DNA of 64,000 nt from Nocardia concava NBRC 100430 (GTDB lineage Bacteria; Actinomycetota; Actinomycetes; Mycobacteriales; Mycobacteriaceae). This document shows, piece after piece, positions 1 to 7,511 of this stretch (positions are counted from its first letter, which is position 1; each line of letters starts with the position of its first letter). The stretch is from contig NZ_BAFX01000200.1 in the NCBI RefSeq assembly GCF_000308815.1, positions 1 through 64,000 on the forward strand, read 5' to 3'. A model generated the notes under the pieces. It worked only from the letters and a program-made list of their open reading frames with translations. It was not told the origin of the DNA and did not search any database. Position numbers and translations under genes: made by a program.

Positions 1-760
1 GCTGGCCGCCCGCGGCGTCGGTGCGCGCTCCGCGTCGGGCTTCGGTCAGCAGGAACAGCGCCAAGAGTCCGGCCACATCGGGATCCTCGGGCAGCAGCGT
101 CCGCAGCATCCGGACCAGATCCATTGCGCGCGTGGTCAACTCGCCGCGACTCAACTCGGCGTGATATGGCGCGGTGTGTCCGGTCGTGTACAGCAGATGC
201 ACCACGGTCAGGATCGCGCCGATCCGCTCGGGCAGCTCCTCGGGTGCGGGCACTCGATACGGGATGCGCGCGGCGGCGATCTTCTTCTTGGCGCGGGTGA
301 TGCGCGCCGCCATCGTCGACTCCGACACCAGAAAGGCACGGGCCACCTCGACGGTCGTCAACCCGCACACCAGCCGAAGGGTCAGCGCCACCTGCGCCTC
401 GATCGACAGGGCCGGATGACAGCAGGTACTGATCAGCCGCAACCTGTCGTCGGGGATATCCTGTTCGCCGACAACGGTTTCGGTGACATCATCGGAAATC
501 AGCAGCGGCAGTGACCGATTCGCGGTCGCTCGGCGGCGCAGCAGATCCAGCGCGCGATTGCGCGCCACCGTGGTCAGCCACGCGCCCGGCTTGGCCGGGA
601 TTCCGTCCTGCCAGCGGGTCAGGGCCTGGGCGTAGGCGTCCTGGACGCATTCCTCGGCGGCGTCCAGGTCGCGGGTGACGCGCACCGTCGCGGCGAGCAC
701 GAAGGCCCACTCACGCCGGTGCGCGTCGGCGACCGCCGCCGCCACGGCGGCGCTGGTCAT
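1..760 (-). CDS. ECF sigma factor, ECF42-like (DGPF-associated), 3' end outside window
   Basis: Partial RNA polymerase sigma factor; the reading frame runs off the left edge, so the C-terminus is missing. It starts at an ATG at 760 (MTSAAVAAAVADAHRREW) and shows a sigma-2 region followed by a sigma-4 helix-turn-helix (LVCGLTTVEVARAFLVSEST). After this comes a helical extension (EELPERIGAILTVVHLLY), as in ECF sigma factors carrying a DUF6596-type C-terminal domain. It begins 2 bases after the stop of a DGPF/YCII-type protein, and that pairing is the hallmark of the ECF42 group. The ECF42 assignment rests on context and the extension, not on a profile search. No anti-sigma factor is visible, which also fits this group. 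Confidence 0.9.
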   Translation of the reverse strand, partial: MTSAAVAAAVADAHRREWAFVLAATVRVTRDLDAAEECVQDAYAQALTRWQDGIPAKPGAWLTTVARNRALDLLRRRATANRSLPLLISDDVTETVVGEQDIPDDRLRLISTCCHPALSIEAQVALTLRLVCGLTTVEVARAFLVSESTMAARITRAKKKIAAARIPYRVPAPEELPERIGAILTVVHLLYTTGHTAPYHAELSRGELTTRAMDLVRMLRTLLPEDPDVAGLLALFLLTEARRGARTDAAGGQ

Positions 761-762
761 CG

Positions 763-1107
763 CTACCGCTGGTGGGCGTGGATCGGACGGACCTCGACAC
801 CGCCCTGCGCCATCGGGACCTGCTGGGCGCGGGCGATCGCTTCGTCCAGATCGGCGGCCTCGATCACGTAGTAGCCGCCCAGCTGTTCCTTGGTCTCCGC
901 GAAGGGGCCGTCGGTGACCACGAAGCCGCCCGCGCCGTCCGGGCGGATACTGGTCGCCGTGTGCGAGTACTCGAGCGCGTTACCGCCGCGCAGCGCCTGC
1001 TGGTTGCCCGCCATGAAACCCTCATGTGCGCGCGTGACCGACGGGTCGTTCAGGGTGTCGACGCCCAGCCGCTCGTCCTGGTAGATCAGGACCAGATATT
1101 CCGCCAT
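763..1107 (-). CDS. YCII-related DGPF-domain protein
   Basis: Small (114 residues) soluble protein of the YCII/DGPF family, starting MAEYLVLIYQDE and carrying the diagnostic DGPF motif (FVVTDGPFAETKEQLGGYY). I chose the ATG at 1107 because an AGAGGA ribosome site lies about 8 bases upstream and the family begins at this point; a longer in-frame extension to 1275 has no such support. The stop falls 2 bases before the ATG of the ECF sigma gene, so the two are one transcription unit. Proteins of this family are standard genomic partners of ECF42 sigma factors. Their biochemical role is not established, and none is assigned here. Confidence 0.9.
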   Translation of the reverse strand: MAEYLVLIYQDERLGVDTLNDPSVTRAHEGFMAGNQQALRGGNALEYSHTATSIRPDGAGGFVVTDGPFAETKEQLGGYYVIEAADLDEAIARAQQVPMAQGGVEVRPIHAHQR

Positions 1108-1273
1108 GATGCCGTCCTCTCGATGACTGGCCCGCCTTTCGGACCATTCAACTCTTCGACGTGCACCCATCGGCGAAATCGACAGGTTCGCGGCGGCGAA
1201 TTCCGGGCCTTCTGAAACGGTGGTGCTACGCCGCCTCCCGGGGCGCTGACCTCGCACGCTTAGGATGGTCGGC

Positions 1274-2233
1274 ATGCTGGAGGTCAGACAGCTGAAGATC
1301 TTCCGGGCGGTCGCGCGGACCGGTTCGTACTCGGCCGCCGCCCGGCATCTCGGCTATACGCAACCCGCGATCAGTCAACAGATCAAGGCCATGGAGCGAC
1401 AGCTCGGGACCGCGCTGATCACCCGATCCGGGCATCAACTCCAGCTCACCGAGGCCGGCGAGGCGCTGTGCCGGCACGCCGCGACCGTGCTCGGCAGCCT
1501 CGACGCCGCCGAGGCCGAGATCCGGGCGCTCACCGAATTGCGGGCGGGCAAGGTGCGATTGGCGGCGTTCCCCAGCGCGTGCTCGATGCTGGTGCCCAAG
1601 ACCATTGCCCGCAGCCAGGCGGCCGAACCCAATCTGAAGATCGCGCTGATCGAGGCCGAGCCGCCGGAATCGGTGGCCATGCTGCGGGCGGGGGAGTGCG
1701 AGATCGCTTTGATCTTCGATTATCCCGAAGGCCGACTACCGGATAGCGAAAGCTCTTGTGACGCAGGCAGCCCCGACCTCTCCGAGCTGAGTGCGCGTCC
1801 CTTGTTCGGCGATCGGCTGCGCGTGTTGCTGCCGCCCGGGCATCGGCTGGCCGGGACCGGGCGCATCGCCCCGGTGCAGCTCTCGGAGCTGGCCGAGGAG
1901 AAGTGGATCGCGGGCTGCCCGCAGTGCCGCGGCCACCTCATCGATGTGTGCGCCGAGGCCGGATTCCATCCCGACATCGCCTTCGCCACCGAGAACCTCG
2001 GCGCCGTCGTCGGTTTGGTGGCCGAGGGCCTCGGCGTCGCGCTGGCCACCGAACTCGCGCTCTCCGGCGTCCCGGCCATCGGCTCGGTTCGCTCGGAACC
2101 GGTGGAACCGACCATGGAACGCCGCATCCTCGCCGTCACCCTGCCCAAACTCGAGAAGGTGCCCGCGGTGCGCGCCGTCATCGACGAATTGCAGGCGACG
2201 GTCCCCTTCGTGGAGACGGCGCTCACAGCCTGA
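1274..2233 (+). CDS. LysR-family transcriptional regulator
   Basis: DNA-binding regulator of 319 residues. An N-terminal winged HTH covers residues 1-60 (SYSAAARHLGYTQPAISQQI), followed by a LysR substrate-binding domain (about 90-300). The ATG at 1274 is preferred over the one at 1265 because AGGA is 8 bases upstream of 1274 but only touches 1265. It lies in the same direction as azlC, 164 bases upstream of it, so it may control the amino-acid export genes that follow; LysR regulators commonly sense small metabolites. The effector is unknown. A Cys pair in the sensor domain (GCPQC) could be redox-active, which would suit the sulfur-linked gene downstream, but this is inference. Confidence 0.92.
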   Translation: MLEVRQLKIFRAVARTGSYSAAARHLGYTQPAISQQIKAMERQLGTALITRSGHQLQLTEAGEALCRHAATVLGSLDAAEAEIRALTELRAGKVRLAAFPSACSMLVPKTIARSQAAEPNLKIALIEAEPPESVAMLRAGECEIALIFDYPEGRLPDSESSCDAGSPDLSELSARPLFGDRLRVLLPPGHRLAGTGRIAPVQLSELAEEKWIAGCPQCRGHLIDVCAEAGFHPDIAFATENLGAVVGLVAEGLGVALATELALSGVPAIGSVRSEPVEPTMERRILAVTLPKLEKVPAVRAVIDELQATVPFVETALTA

Positions 2234-2397
2234 GCCGGATTGTCGGCAGGAGCACCCGTTTTCACCCCGAACCATTATCGATAGTTTCACCCCCTATTAC
2301 GGATGGTTGGGTTTTATTCGCCCAGGTCAGTGCACAAAAACTGTTTGCTCGACTAGCGTTGGAGACGCAAACAGGAGCCGACGAAGAGGTTGGAGCC

Positions 2398-3171
2398 ATG
2401 GCACTGGCAATCGATTCGAAAACAACGCAAGCGGTCGTCGAAGACGATGCTCCGCCGGGCGGGTGTTGGCGAGCCGCTGCCTCCGCCGCGGGTCCGGTCA
2501 TGCTCGGATACCTGCCTGTCTCTTTCGCTTTCGGCGTGCTCGCCCCGACCTTCGGGCTTCCGGCCTGGGCCGCCATCGCCATGTCGGCGTTCGTGTTCGC
2601 GGGGTCCTCGCAATTCGCGGCACTGGGCCCGCTACAGGCCGGCATTTCGCCGATCTCCATTGTTTTCACCACCTTCCTGGTGAATTTGCGGCACGCGCTG
2701 TATTCGCTCACCGAAGCCCCGAACGTGAAGGGCTGGACCCGCCACGACAAGATGGGTTTCGCCTGGCAGCTCACCGATGAGGCGTTCGCGGTGCATTCCA
2801 CCGAATTCGCCAAGCGGCACCGGTCGGCGCGGGAATGCCGGATCTTCAATTTCCTCATCCACTTCGCGTGGGCGGGCTCGACCGCACTGGGCTGCGTGGC
2901 CGCCGAACTGATCCCGGACAGCCGGGCACTCGGGCTGGACTTCGCACAGACCGCCATGTTCCTGGCGCTGCTGGCCATGATGGTCAAGGGCAGCCGCGAA
3001 CTCATGGTCGCGGTACTGGCGGGCCTGCTCGCCGTCGCGCTGACCGCCGCCGGGCTGCCGCTCTGGGCCGTCGTGGTGCCCACCGTCATCGGGGCCACCG
3101 TCGGGCTCATGTTCGAGCGCCGCGCCGCGAACCACACCATCGAGGCCGTCCCCGAGGAGGCCCTGTCATGA
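2398..3171 (+). CDS. azlC: AzlC-type amino-acid exporter large subunit
   Basis: Polytopic membrane protein of 257 residues, the large subunit of an AzlCD transporter (branched-chain or related amino-acid export). The family signature is visible (GPVMLGYLPVSFAFGVLA near residue 31, FAGSSQFAA near 69, LVNLRHALY near 98). The ATG at 2398 follows a GGAG site by 4-5 bases. Its TGA overlaps the ATG of azlD by 4 bases (ATGA), so the two subunits are translationally coupled. Substrate cannot be read from sequence; the Cds1-like gene 30 bases downstream of azlD suggests a link with cysteine or another sulfur amino acid. Confidence 0.93.
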   Translation: MALAIDSKTTQAVVEDDAPPGGCWRAAASAAGPVMLGYLPVSFAFGVLAPTFGLPAWAAIAMSAFVFAGSSQFAALGPLQAGISPISIVFTTFLVNLRHALYSLTEAPNVKGWTRHDKMGFAWQLTDEAFAVHSTEFAKRHRSARECRIFNFLIHFAWAGSTALGCVAAELIPDSRALGLDFAQTAMFLALLAMMVKGSRELMVAVLAGLLAVALTAAGLPLWAVVVPTVIGATVGLMFERRAANHTIEAVPEEALS

Positions 3172-3503
3172 GCACCACCGCGTTGATCGCCGTCCTGGTC
3201 GGCATGACCGCCGTCACCTACGGAATCCGTTCCCTGCCTTTACTTCTGGCCGATCGATTCACCATCTCCGAATCGGTACTGCATTGGATGGCCTATGTGC
3301 CGCCCGCCGTGCTGGCCGCCCTGATCGCCCCTTCGGTGTTCGTCCCGGACGCCGAAAGCCATGCCCTGAACCTGGATTGGGCCAACCCCCTGTTTCTCAC
3401 CGCCCTGCCGACGCTGCTGGTCGCGTGGCGCACCAAGAACATGTACGCCACCGTCGGCACCGGTGTCGTCGTCCTCGCCCTGCTCCGCCTCGCGGGCCTC
3501 TGA
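3168..3503 (+). CDS. azlD: AzlD-type amino-acid exporter small subunit
   Basis: Small hydrophobic subunit (111 residues) that pairs with AzlC in the membrane. It has about four transmembrane stretches and the typical AzlD opening (VTYGIRSLPLLLADRF). The start overlaps the azlC stop (ATGA at 3168-3171). The last 17 bases of the gene including the stop are repeated directly just downstream (3508-3524). Confidence 0.92.
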   Translation: MSTTALIAVLVGMTAVTYGIRSLPLLLADRFTISESVLHWMAYVPPAVLAALIAPSVFVPDAESHALNLDWANPLFLTALPTLLVAWRTKNMYATVGTGVVVLALLRLAGL

Positions 3504-3524
3504 TACAGCCTCGCGGGCCTCTGA
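3487..3524 (+). repeat. 17-bp direct repeat duplicating the end of azlD
   Basis: GCCTCGCGGGCCTCTGA occurs at 3487-3503, where it encodes the azlD C-terminus and stop, and again at 3508-3524 in the 32-base gap before the next gene. The period is 21 bases. It looks like a slippage or short duplication event that added a second in-frame TGA after the first. Confidence 0.9.
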
Positions 3525-3535
3525 AAGGAACCGTC

Positions 3536-4663
3536 GTGACCACCTTCATCCCCGGAACTTCGCTGGTCGAAGAGACCGACATCAACCGCTACGACCCCGA
3601 ATACCGCACCTGGCTGCGCGAGGCCGTCCGCAAGGTCCAGGCCGACGGCAACCGCTCGGCCGACACCCACCTGCTGACCATCCCGCTGCCTGCCGAATGG
3701 GGCATCGACCTCTACCTCAAGGACGAATCCACTCATCCCACCGGCAGTCTCAAGCACCGCCTGGCGCGCTCGCTGTTCCTGTACGCGCTGTGCAACGGCT
3801 GGCTGCGCCCGGGCCGCCCGGTCATCGAGGCGTCCAGCGGATCCACCGCGGTCTCGGAGGCCTACTTCGCCAAGCTGATCGGCGTCCCGTTCGTCGCCGT
3901 CATGGCGCGCTCCACCGTGCAGGCCAAGATCGACCTCATCGAATTCCAGGGCGGCACTTGCCATCTGGTCGACAATCCGTCCGAGGTCTACGAGGTCGCC
4001 GCGCGGCTCGCGGAGGAGACCGGCGGTCACTACATGGACCAGTTCACCTACGCCGAGCGCGCCACCGACTGGCGCGGCAACAACAATATCGCCGAGGCGA
4101 TCTTCCGCCAGCTCGAACAGGAGCGTTACCCCGAGCCCAGCTGGATCGTCGCCACCGCCGGCACCGGCGGCACCTCGGCCACCCTGGCCCGCTACGTCCA
4201 CTACACCCAGCGCGACACCGGCATCTGCGTCGCCGACCCGGAGAACTCCAGCTTCCTCGAGGGCTGGCGCACCCTGGACCGGAATGTCACCTCCGACAAG
4301 GGATCCCGCATCGAGGGCATCGGCCGCCAGCGCGTCGAACCCAGCTTCATGCCGCACGCCATCGACCGCATGATGCGCGTCCCCGACGCCGCCAGCGTCG
4401 CCACCGTCCACCTCCTCGAACGCCTCCTCGGCCGCCGCTGCGGCGGCTCCACCGGCACCGGCGTCTGGGCCGCCTTCCAGGTCATCTCCGACATGCTGGC
4501 CAAGGGTGAAAAGGGCAGCGTCGTAACCCTTCTCTGCGACCCGGGCGAGCGCTACCTCGACAAGTACTACAGCGACGCCTGGCTGGCCGAGCAGGGCATC
4601 AACCCCGCCCCGTACACCCGTCGCCTCGAGCACTTCCTGCTCACCGGCGACCTGTCCGCCTGA
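3536..4663 (+). CDS. cds1: PLP-dependent L-cysteine desulfhydrase, Cds1-like
   Basis: Cytoplasmic fold-type II PLP enzyme of 375 residues, in the cysteine synthase/cystathionine beta-synthase family. Residues visible are the PLP lysine in HPTGSLKHR (K73), the substrate loop ASSGSTAVSEAYFA, and the phosphate-binding loop TAGTGGTSATL. The sequence most resembles the mycobacterial enzyme Cds1, which breaks cysteine into pyruvate, ammonia and sulfide. Translation starts at GTG 3536 behind an AAAGGA site. It follows azlCD by 32 bases in the same direction and is probably co-transcribed, giving a unit that could both export and degrade cysteine or an analogue. A plain cysteine synthase activity cannot be excluded. 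Confidence 0.85.
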   Translation: MTTFIPGTSLVEETDINRYDPEYRTWLREAVRKVQADGNRSADTHLLTIPLPAEWGIDLYLKDESTHPTGSLKHRLARSLFLYALCNGWLRPGRPVIEASSGSTAVSEAYFAKLIGVPFVAVMARSTVQAKIDLIEFQGGTCHLVDNPSEVYEVAARLAEETGGHYMDQFTYAERATDWRGNNNIAEAIFRQLEQERYPEPSWIVATAGTGGTSATLARYVHYTQRDTGICVADPENSSFLEGWRTLDRNVTSDKGSRIEGIGRQRVEPSFMPHAIDRMMRVPDAASVATVHLLERLLGRRCGGSTGTGVWAAFQVISDMLAKGEKGSVVTLLCDPGERYLDKYYSDAWLAEQGINPAPYTRRLEHFLLTGDLSA

Positions 4664-4888
4664 CCCACCGAACCTACGGGTAGGACGCCGAACATCCTGC
4701 GCCCCAGCGGTTCCGGCGACGGGCTCCCCAGCGAGCCCGACCCGCCACCCTGACCGGTGACAGCGTCGTGACGACTACCCGTCGACCAGCCGATCGAGGC
4801 GCCGACGCGCACCCCGGGTCCCGAACACCCGGCGAGCGCGCCTCGGCACCTCGATCTTGCTGGTATTGCGGTCTTTTGGCGGAGCCGG
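4664..4888. other. Convergent intergenic region with a small hairpin
   Basis: This 225-base gap separates cds1 (+) from the TetR gene (-). It holds a 6-bp inverted repeat CCGGGT-N7-ACCCGG at 4814-4832 and a CCTAC-GG-GTAGG hairpin near 4671-4682. Either could serve as a transcription end. No convincing gene is present. Confidence 0.4.
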
Positions 4889-5545
4889 TCAGTCCAGGCG
4901 GCCGTAGATGAGGCGGAGGATGGCCTCGGTGAGGTCGTCGAGGCCCTGGGAGACTTCGGATTCGGAGGCCGCGGAGAGCTGGGAGAGGCGGCCGTCGCGC
5001 ATGAGGGAGATCAATTCGGCGAGGGTGGCGGAGTCGATGCCCGCGGGGGCGAGCCCGGCGGCGCGGTCGCGTTCGATCTTGGCCGCGAGGGCGCTGGTGA
5101 AACGGGTGTGGATGGTGGCGATGAATTCGGTCAGCGGCGGGTAGTTGTTGTCGTAACCCTCGAGGGAGCAGACCAGGATGGCGGCATTGCCGTGCCAGAC
5201 GTCGGCGGTTCCGGCGAGCTGGGTGCGGAGGAGTTCGCGTTGGGGGCCGGTGGAGGGGAGCCAGACGTGGGTTTCGGCGTAGCGGTCGCTCACGTCTTCC
5301 ATGAGGCGGGCGAGGACGGCCTGCTTGGAGGGGAAGTAGAAGTAGAAGCTGGTGCGTGAGATGCCCGTCGCGTGGGTGATGTCGTCGACGGTGAGCTTGG
5401 CCATCGGCTTCTCGGTCAGCAGTTGGCGGGTCGCTTCCAGGATCTGGGCCTCGCGCTGATCGCCCTTGGATTGCGTGCCGCGGCGTCGCAAACCCTCGGT
5501 CGTGCCCGCGGTCCGGTTCACTTCGCGTCCGCCTTTCTGTGCCAT
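4889..5545 (-). CDS. TetR-family repressor, EthR-like
   Basis: TetR regulator of 218 residues. The N-terminal HTH (residues 50-75: TVDDITHATGISRTSFYFYF) continues PSKQAVL, the arrangement seen in EthR. The C-terminal ligand domain is variable, as is usual. It is divergent from an MFS exporter gene 86 bases away, and a perfect 19-bp palindrome lies between them. The simplest reading is a repressor of the exporter and of itself, released by an exported compound. EthR itself controls a Baeyer-Villiger monooxygenase, but no such gene adjoins this one. Confidence 0.9.
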   Translation of the reverse strand: MAQKGGREVNRTAGTTEGLRRRGTQSKGDQREAQILEATRQLLTEKPMAKLTVDDITHATGISRTSFYFYFPSKQAVLARLMEDVSDRYAETHVWLPSTGPQRELLRTQLAGTADVWHGNAAILVCSLEGYDNNYPPLTEFIATIHTRFTSALAAKIERDRAAGLAPAGIDSATLAELISLMRDGRLSQLSAASESEVSQGLDDLTEAILRLIYGRLD

Positions 5546-5593
5546 GAACTCACCCTATGCGAACATTCCCGCACTAGACGTGGCGTCAATCAT

Positions 5594-5612
5594 AATCGAC
5601 ACTGTGTCGATT
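5594..5612. promoter_or_regulatory. Perfect 19-bp palindromic operator
   Basis: AATCGACAC-T-GTGTCGATT, 9-bp perfect arms around one base, placed between the divergent TetR (start 5545) and MFS (start 5632) genes. Position and symmetry are as expected for a TetR dimer site that represses both promoters. Confidence 0.75.
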
Positions 5613-5631
5613 CCGTCGTAGAGTCCTGCGA

Positions 5632-7134
5632 ATGACCTCATCCCCTGGGGATCGGCGGACCTCCTCGCCGACCGCGATCGTGCTGACCATGGCCGGCACC
5701 GTATTTCTGCTGGCAATGGCACAGACCTTGCCCGTGCCCGCGCTGCCGCAGATCGGCGTGCAGCTGGGCGTCTCCGCGACCACCGTCGGCTGGGTGACGA
5801 CCGCGACCATGCTCGCCGCCTCGGCGCTGACCCCGCTGCTCGGGCGACTCGGTGACGTCTACGGGCACAAGCCGGTCATCCTGGCGACGCTGGTGGTGAC
5901 GCTGGCGGGCAGCCTGATCGCCGCCTCGGCGCACAGCATCGACTGGCTCATCGTCGGCCGCGCGCTGCAGGGCGCGAGCTTCGGTCTGTTCCCGCTCGCG
6001 ATCAGCGTGCTGCGGCATGAACTTCCGGCCGAGCGCCTGACCGGCGCGCTGGCCGTGACCGCCTCCACCCTCGGTGTGGGCAGCGGTGTCGCACTGGTCG
6101 CGACGGGCCTGCTGACCCAGGGCGACGCGGACTACCGCCGCATCTTCTGGCTGTGCGTGGTGCTGACCGTGCTGGTACTGGTGGCCGCGTTCCTCGTGCT
6201 GCCGCGCCGCGCGGGACAGGGCGGGCGCGTCGACTACCTCGGCGCCGCGGTGCTCGGCACCGGCCTGGTGTGCCTGCTGCTGCCGATTTCCCAAGGCCAC
6301 GAATGGGGTTGGGGCAGCGCGAAGGTGATCGGACTGTTCATCGCCTCGGTCGTGGTGCTGGCCGGATTCCTGCTGCTGCAGTCCAAGCTGAGCTCCCCGC
6401 TGGTGTCGACCGCCCTGCTGGCGCATCGTCCGGTCGCCATGACCAACCTGGCCAGCTTCTGCGTGGGCTTCGCAATGTTCAGCGTCTTCCTCGGCGCGAC
6501 CTACTTCGTGGCGACGCCGCGAGCGCTGGCGGGCTTCGGTTTCGACGCGTCGGTGCTGCGCACCAGCGTGGCGTTCATGCTGCCGGGCGCGGTCGTCTCG
6601 GTGCTGATGGGCCCGATCGCCGGACGCCTGGTCGGCCGGATCGGTCCGCGCTATGTGCTGCTGCTGGCCAGCGTCATCGGCCTGTGCGCCCTCACCTCGC
6701 TGGCGCTGCTGCACACCAGCACCGCGGAAGTCGTTGTCGCACTGGTGATCGGCAATGCCGCCATCGCCATCGCCTACGCCGCCATGCCCGCCCTGCTGGT
6801 CGCCAATGTCGCCCCGCACGAGACCGGCATCGCCAACTCGATCAACTCGATCATGCGAACCGTCGGCGGCGCCATCGGCAGCGCGCTGGTGGTCACCATC
6901 CTCACCAGCGACACCCTCGCCCACAAGCTGCCCAACGGCATGGTCGTGTCCCTGCCCGCCGAAAGCGCCTACCGCATCGCGTTTCTCACGGGCGCGGCCT
7001 TCTTCGCGGTCGCCGCACTGCTGGCAGCCTTCGGCCTGCGCAGCTCCGGTCGCCACCTGACCCAGCACGAGGTCGAAGAGGACATCGCGTTGGCGAGCGC
7101 GGGCGAATTCGCCACCATCTCCACCAGCCTCTAG
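5632..7134 (+). CDS. MFS multidrug-type exporter (DHA2-like)
   Basis: Inner-membrane transporter of 500 residues with 13-14 hydrophobic segments, the size of 14-helix proton-driven drug exporters. The MFS loop motif is present (PLLGRLGDVYGHKPVIL near residues 65-82), as is a motif-C-like segment. The start at 5632 lies 19 bases after the TetR operator. The C-terminal tail is short and cytosolic. The gene ends convergently on a small membrane protein, with the stop codons overlapping at 7131-7134. The substrate is unknown; regulation by the EthR-like protein is inferred from the operator. Confidence 0.9.
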   Translation: MTSSPGDRRTSSPTAIVLTMAGTVFLLAMAQTLPVPALPQIGVQLGVSATTVGWVTTATMLAASALTPLLGRLGDVYGHKPVILATLVVTLAGSLIAASAHSIDWLIVGRALQGASFGLFPLAISVLRHELPAERLTGALAVTASTLGVGSGVALVATGLLTQGDADYRRIFWLCVVLTVLVLVAAFLVLPRRAGQGGRVDYLGAAVLGTGLVCLLLPISQGHEWGWGSAKVIGLFIASVVVLAGFLLLQSKLSSPLVSTALLAHRPVAMTNLASFCVGFAMFSVFLGATYFVATPRALAGFGFDASVLRTSVAFMLPGAVVSVLMGPIAGRLVGRIGPRYVLLLASVIGLCALTSLALLHTSTAEVVVALVIGNAAIAIAYAAMPALLVANVAPHETGIANSINSIMRTVGGAIGSALVVTILTSDTLAHKLPNGMVVSLPAESAYRIAFLTGAAFFAVAALLAAFGLRSSGRHLTQHEVEEDIALASAGEFATISTSL

Positions 7135-7418
7135 GCTCCGGTCGAGCGGCGCATCCCGGGCGGGTTCGAATTCAGCGCCGGGGCTGCGCCGCTCGGCGAT
7201 CGCCGCGACGGGTTACCGGTCAGGTGGAGGTGGCGCAGGCCCCACCACACCAGACCCACGGCAACCGCGGCGTACTCGGCGAGGGCCAGATAGATCAGCG
7301 GCGGACCGTAGAAGGCGGCCCAGACCGAAATCCGCGGTAGGTACGGAGGCACTGCGACCACCATCGCCACACCTGTCATCAGCGCCAGGAGGGCGGCCGT
7401 GGTACTGCTGGGTTTCAT
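7131..7418 (-). CDS. Small membrane protein of unknown function
   Basis: Predicted 95-residue protein with two hydrophobic stretches (TTAALLALMTGVAMVVAV, and ALAEYAAVAVGLVWWGL near residues 45-61) and a basic, Pro/Ser-rich C-terminal tail. The start MKPSS at 7418 is preferred over a longer frame to 7448. The stop overlaps the MFS stop on the opposite strand. I do not recognise the family. Codon use is ordinary for the region, which supports a real gene, but it could also be a long shadow frame. Confidence 0.55.
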   Translation of the reverse strand: MKPSSTTAALLALMTGVAMVVAVPPYLPRISVWAAFYGPPLIYLALAEYAAVAVGLVWWGLRHLHLTGNPSRRSPSGAAPALNSNPPGMRRSTGA

Positions 7419-7511
7419 GGCGATCAGCCTTGCCGGATTGCTGCCCACCGGTGAGAGGCCATGTTCCCGTGGCCCAGGGACTTTCGGACCCGCTGGTCCC
7501 GAAGCCCCCGA

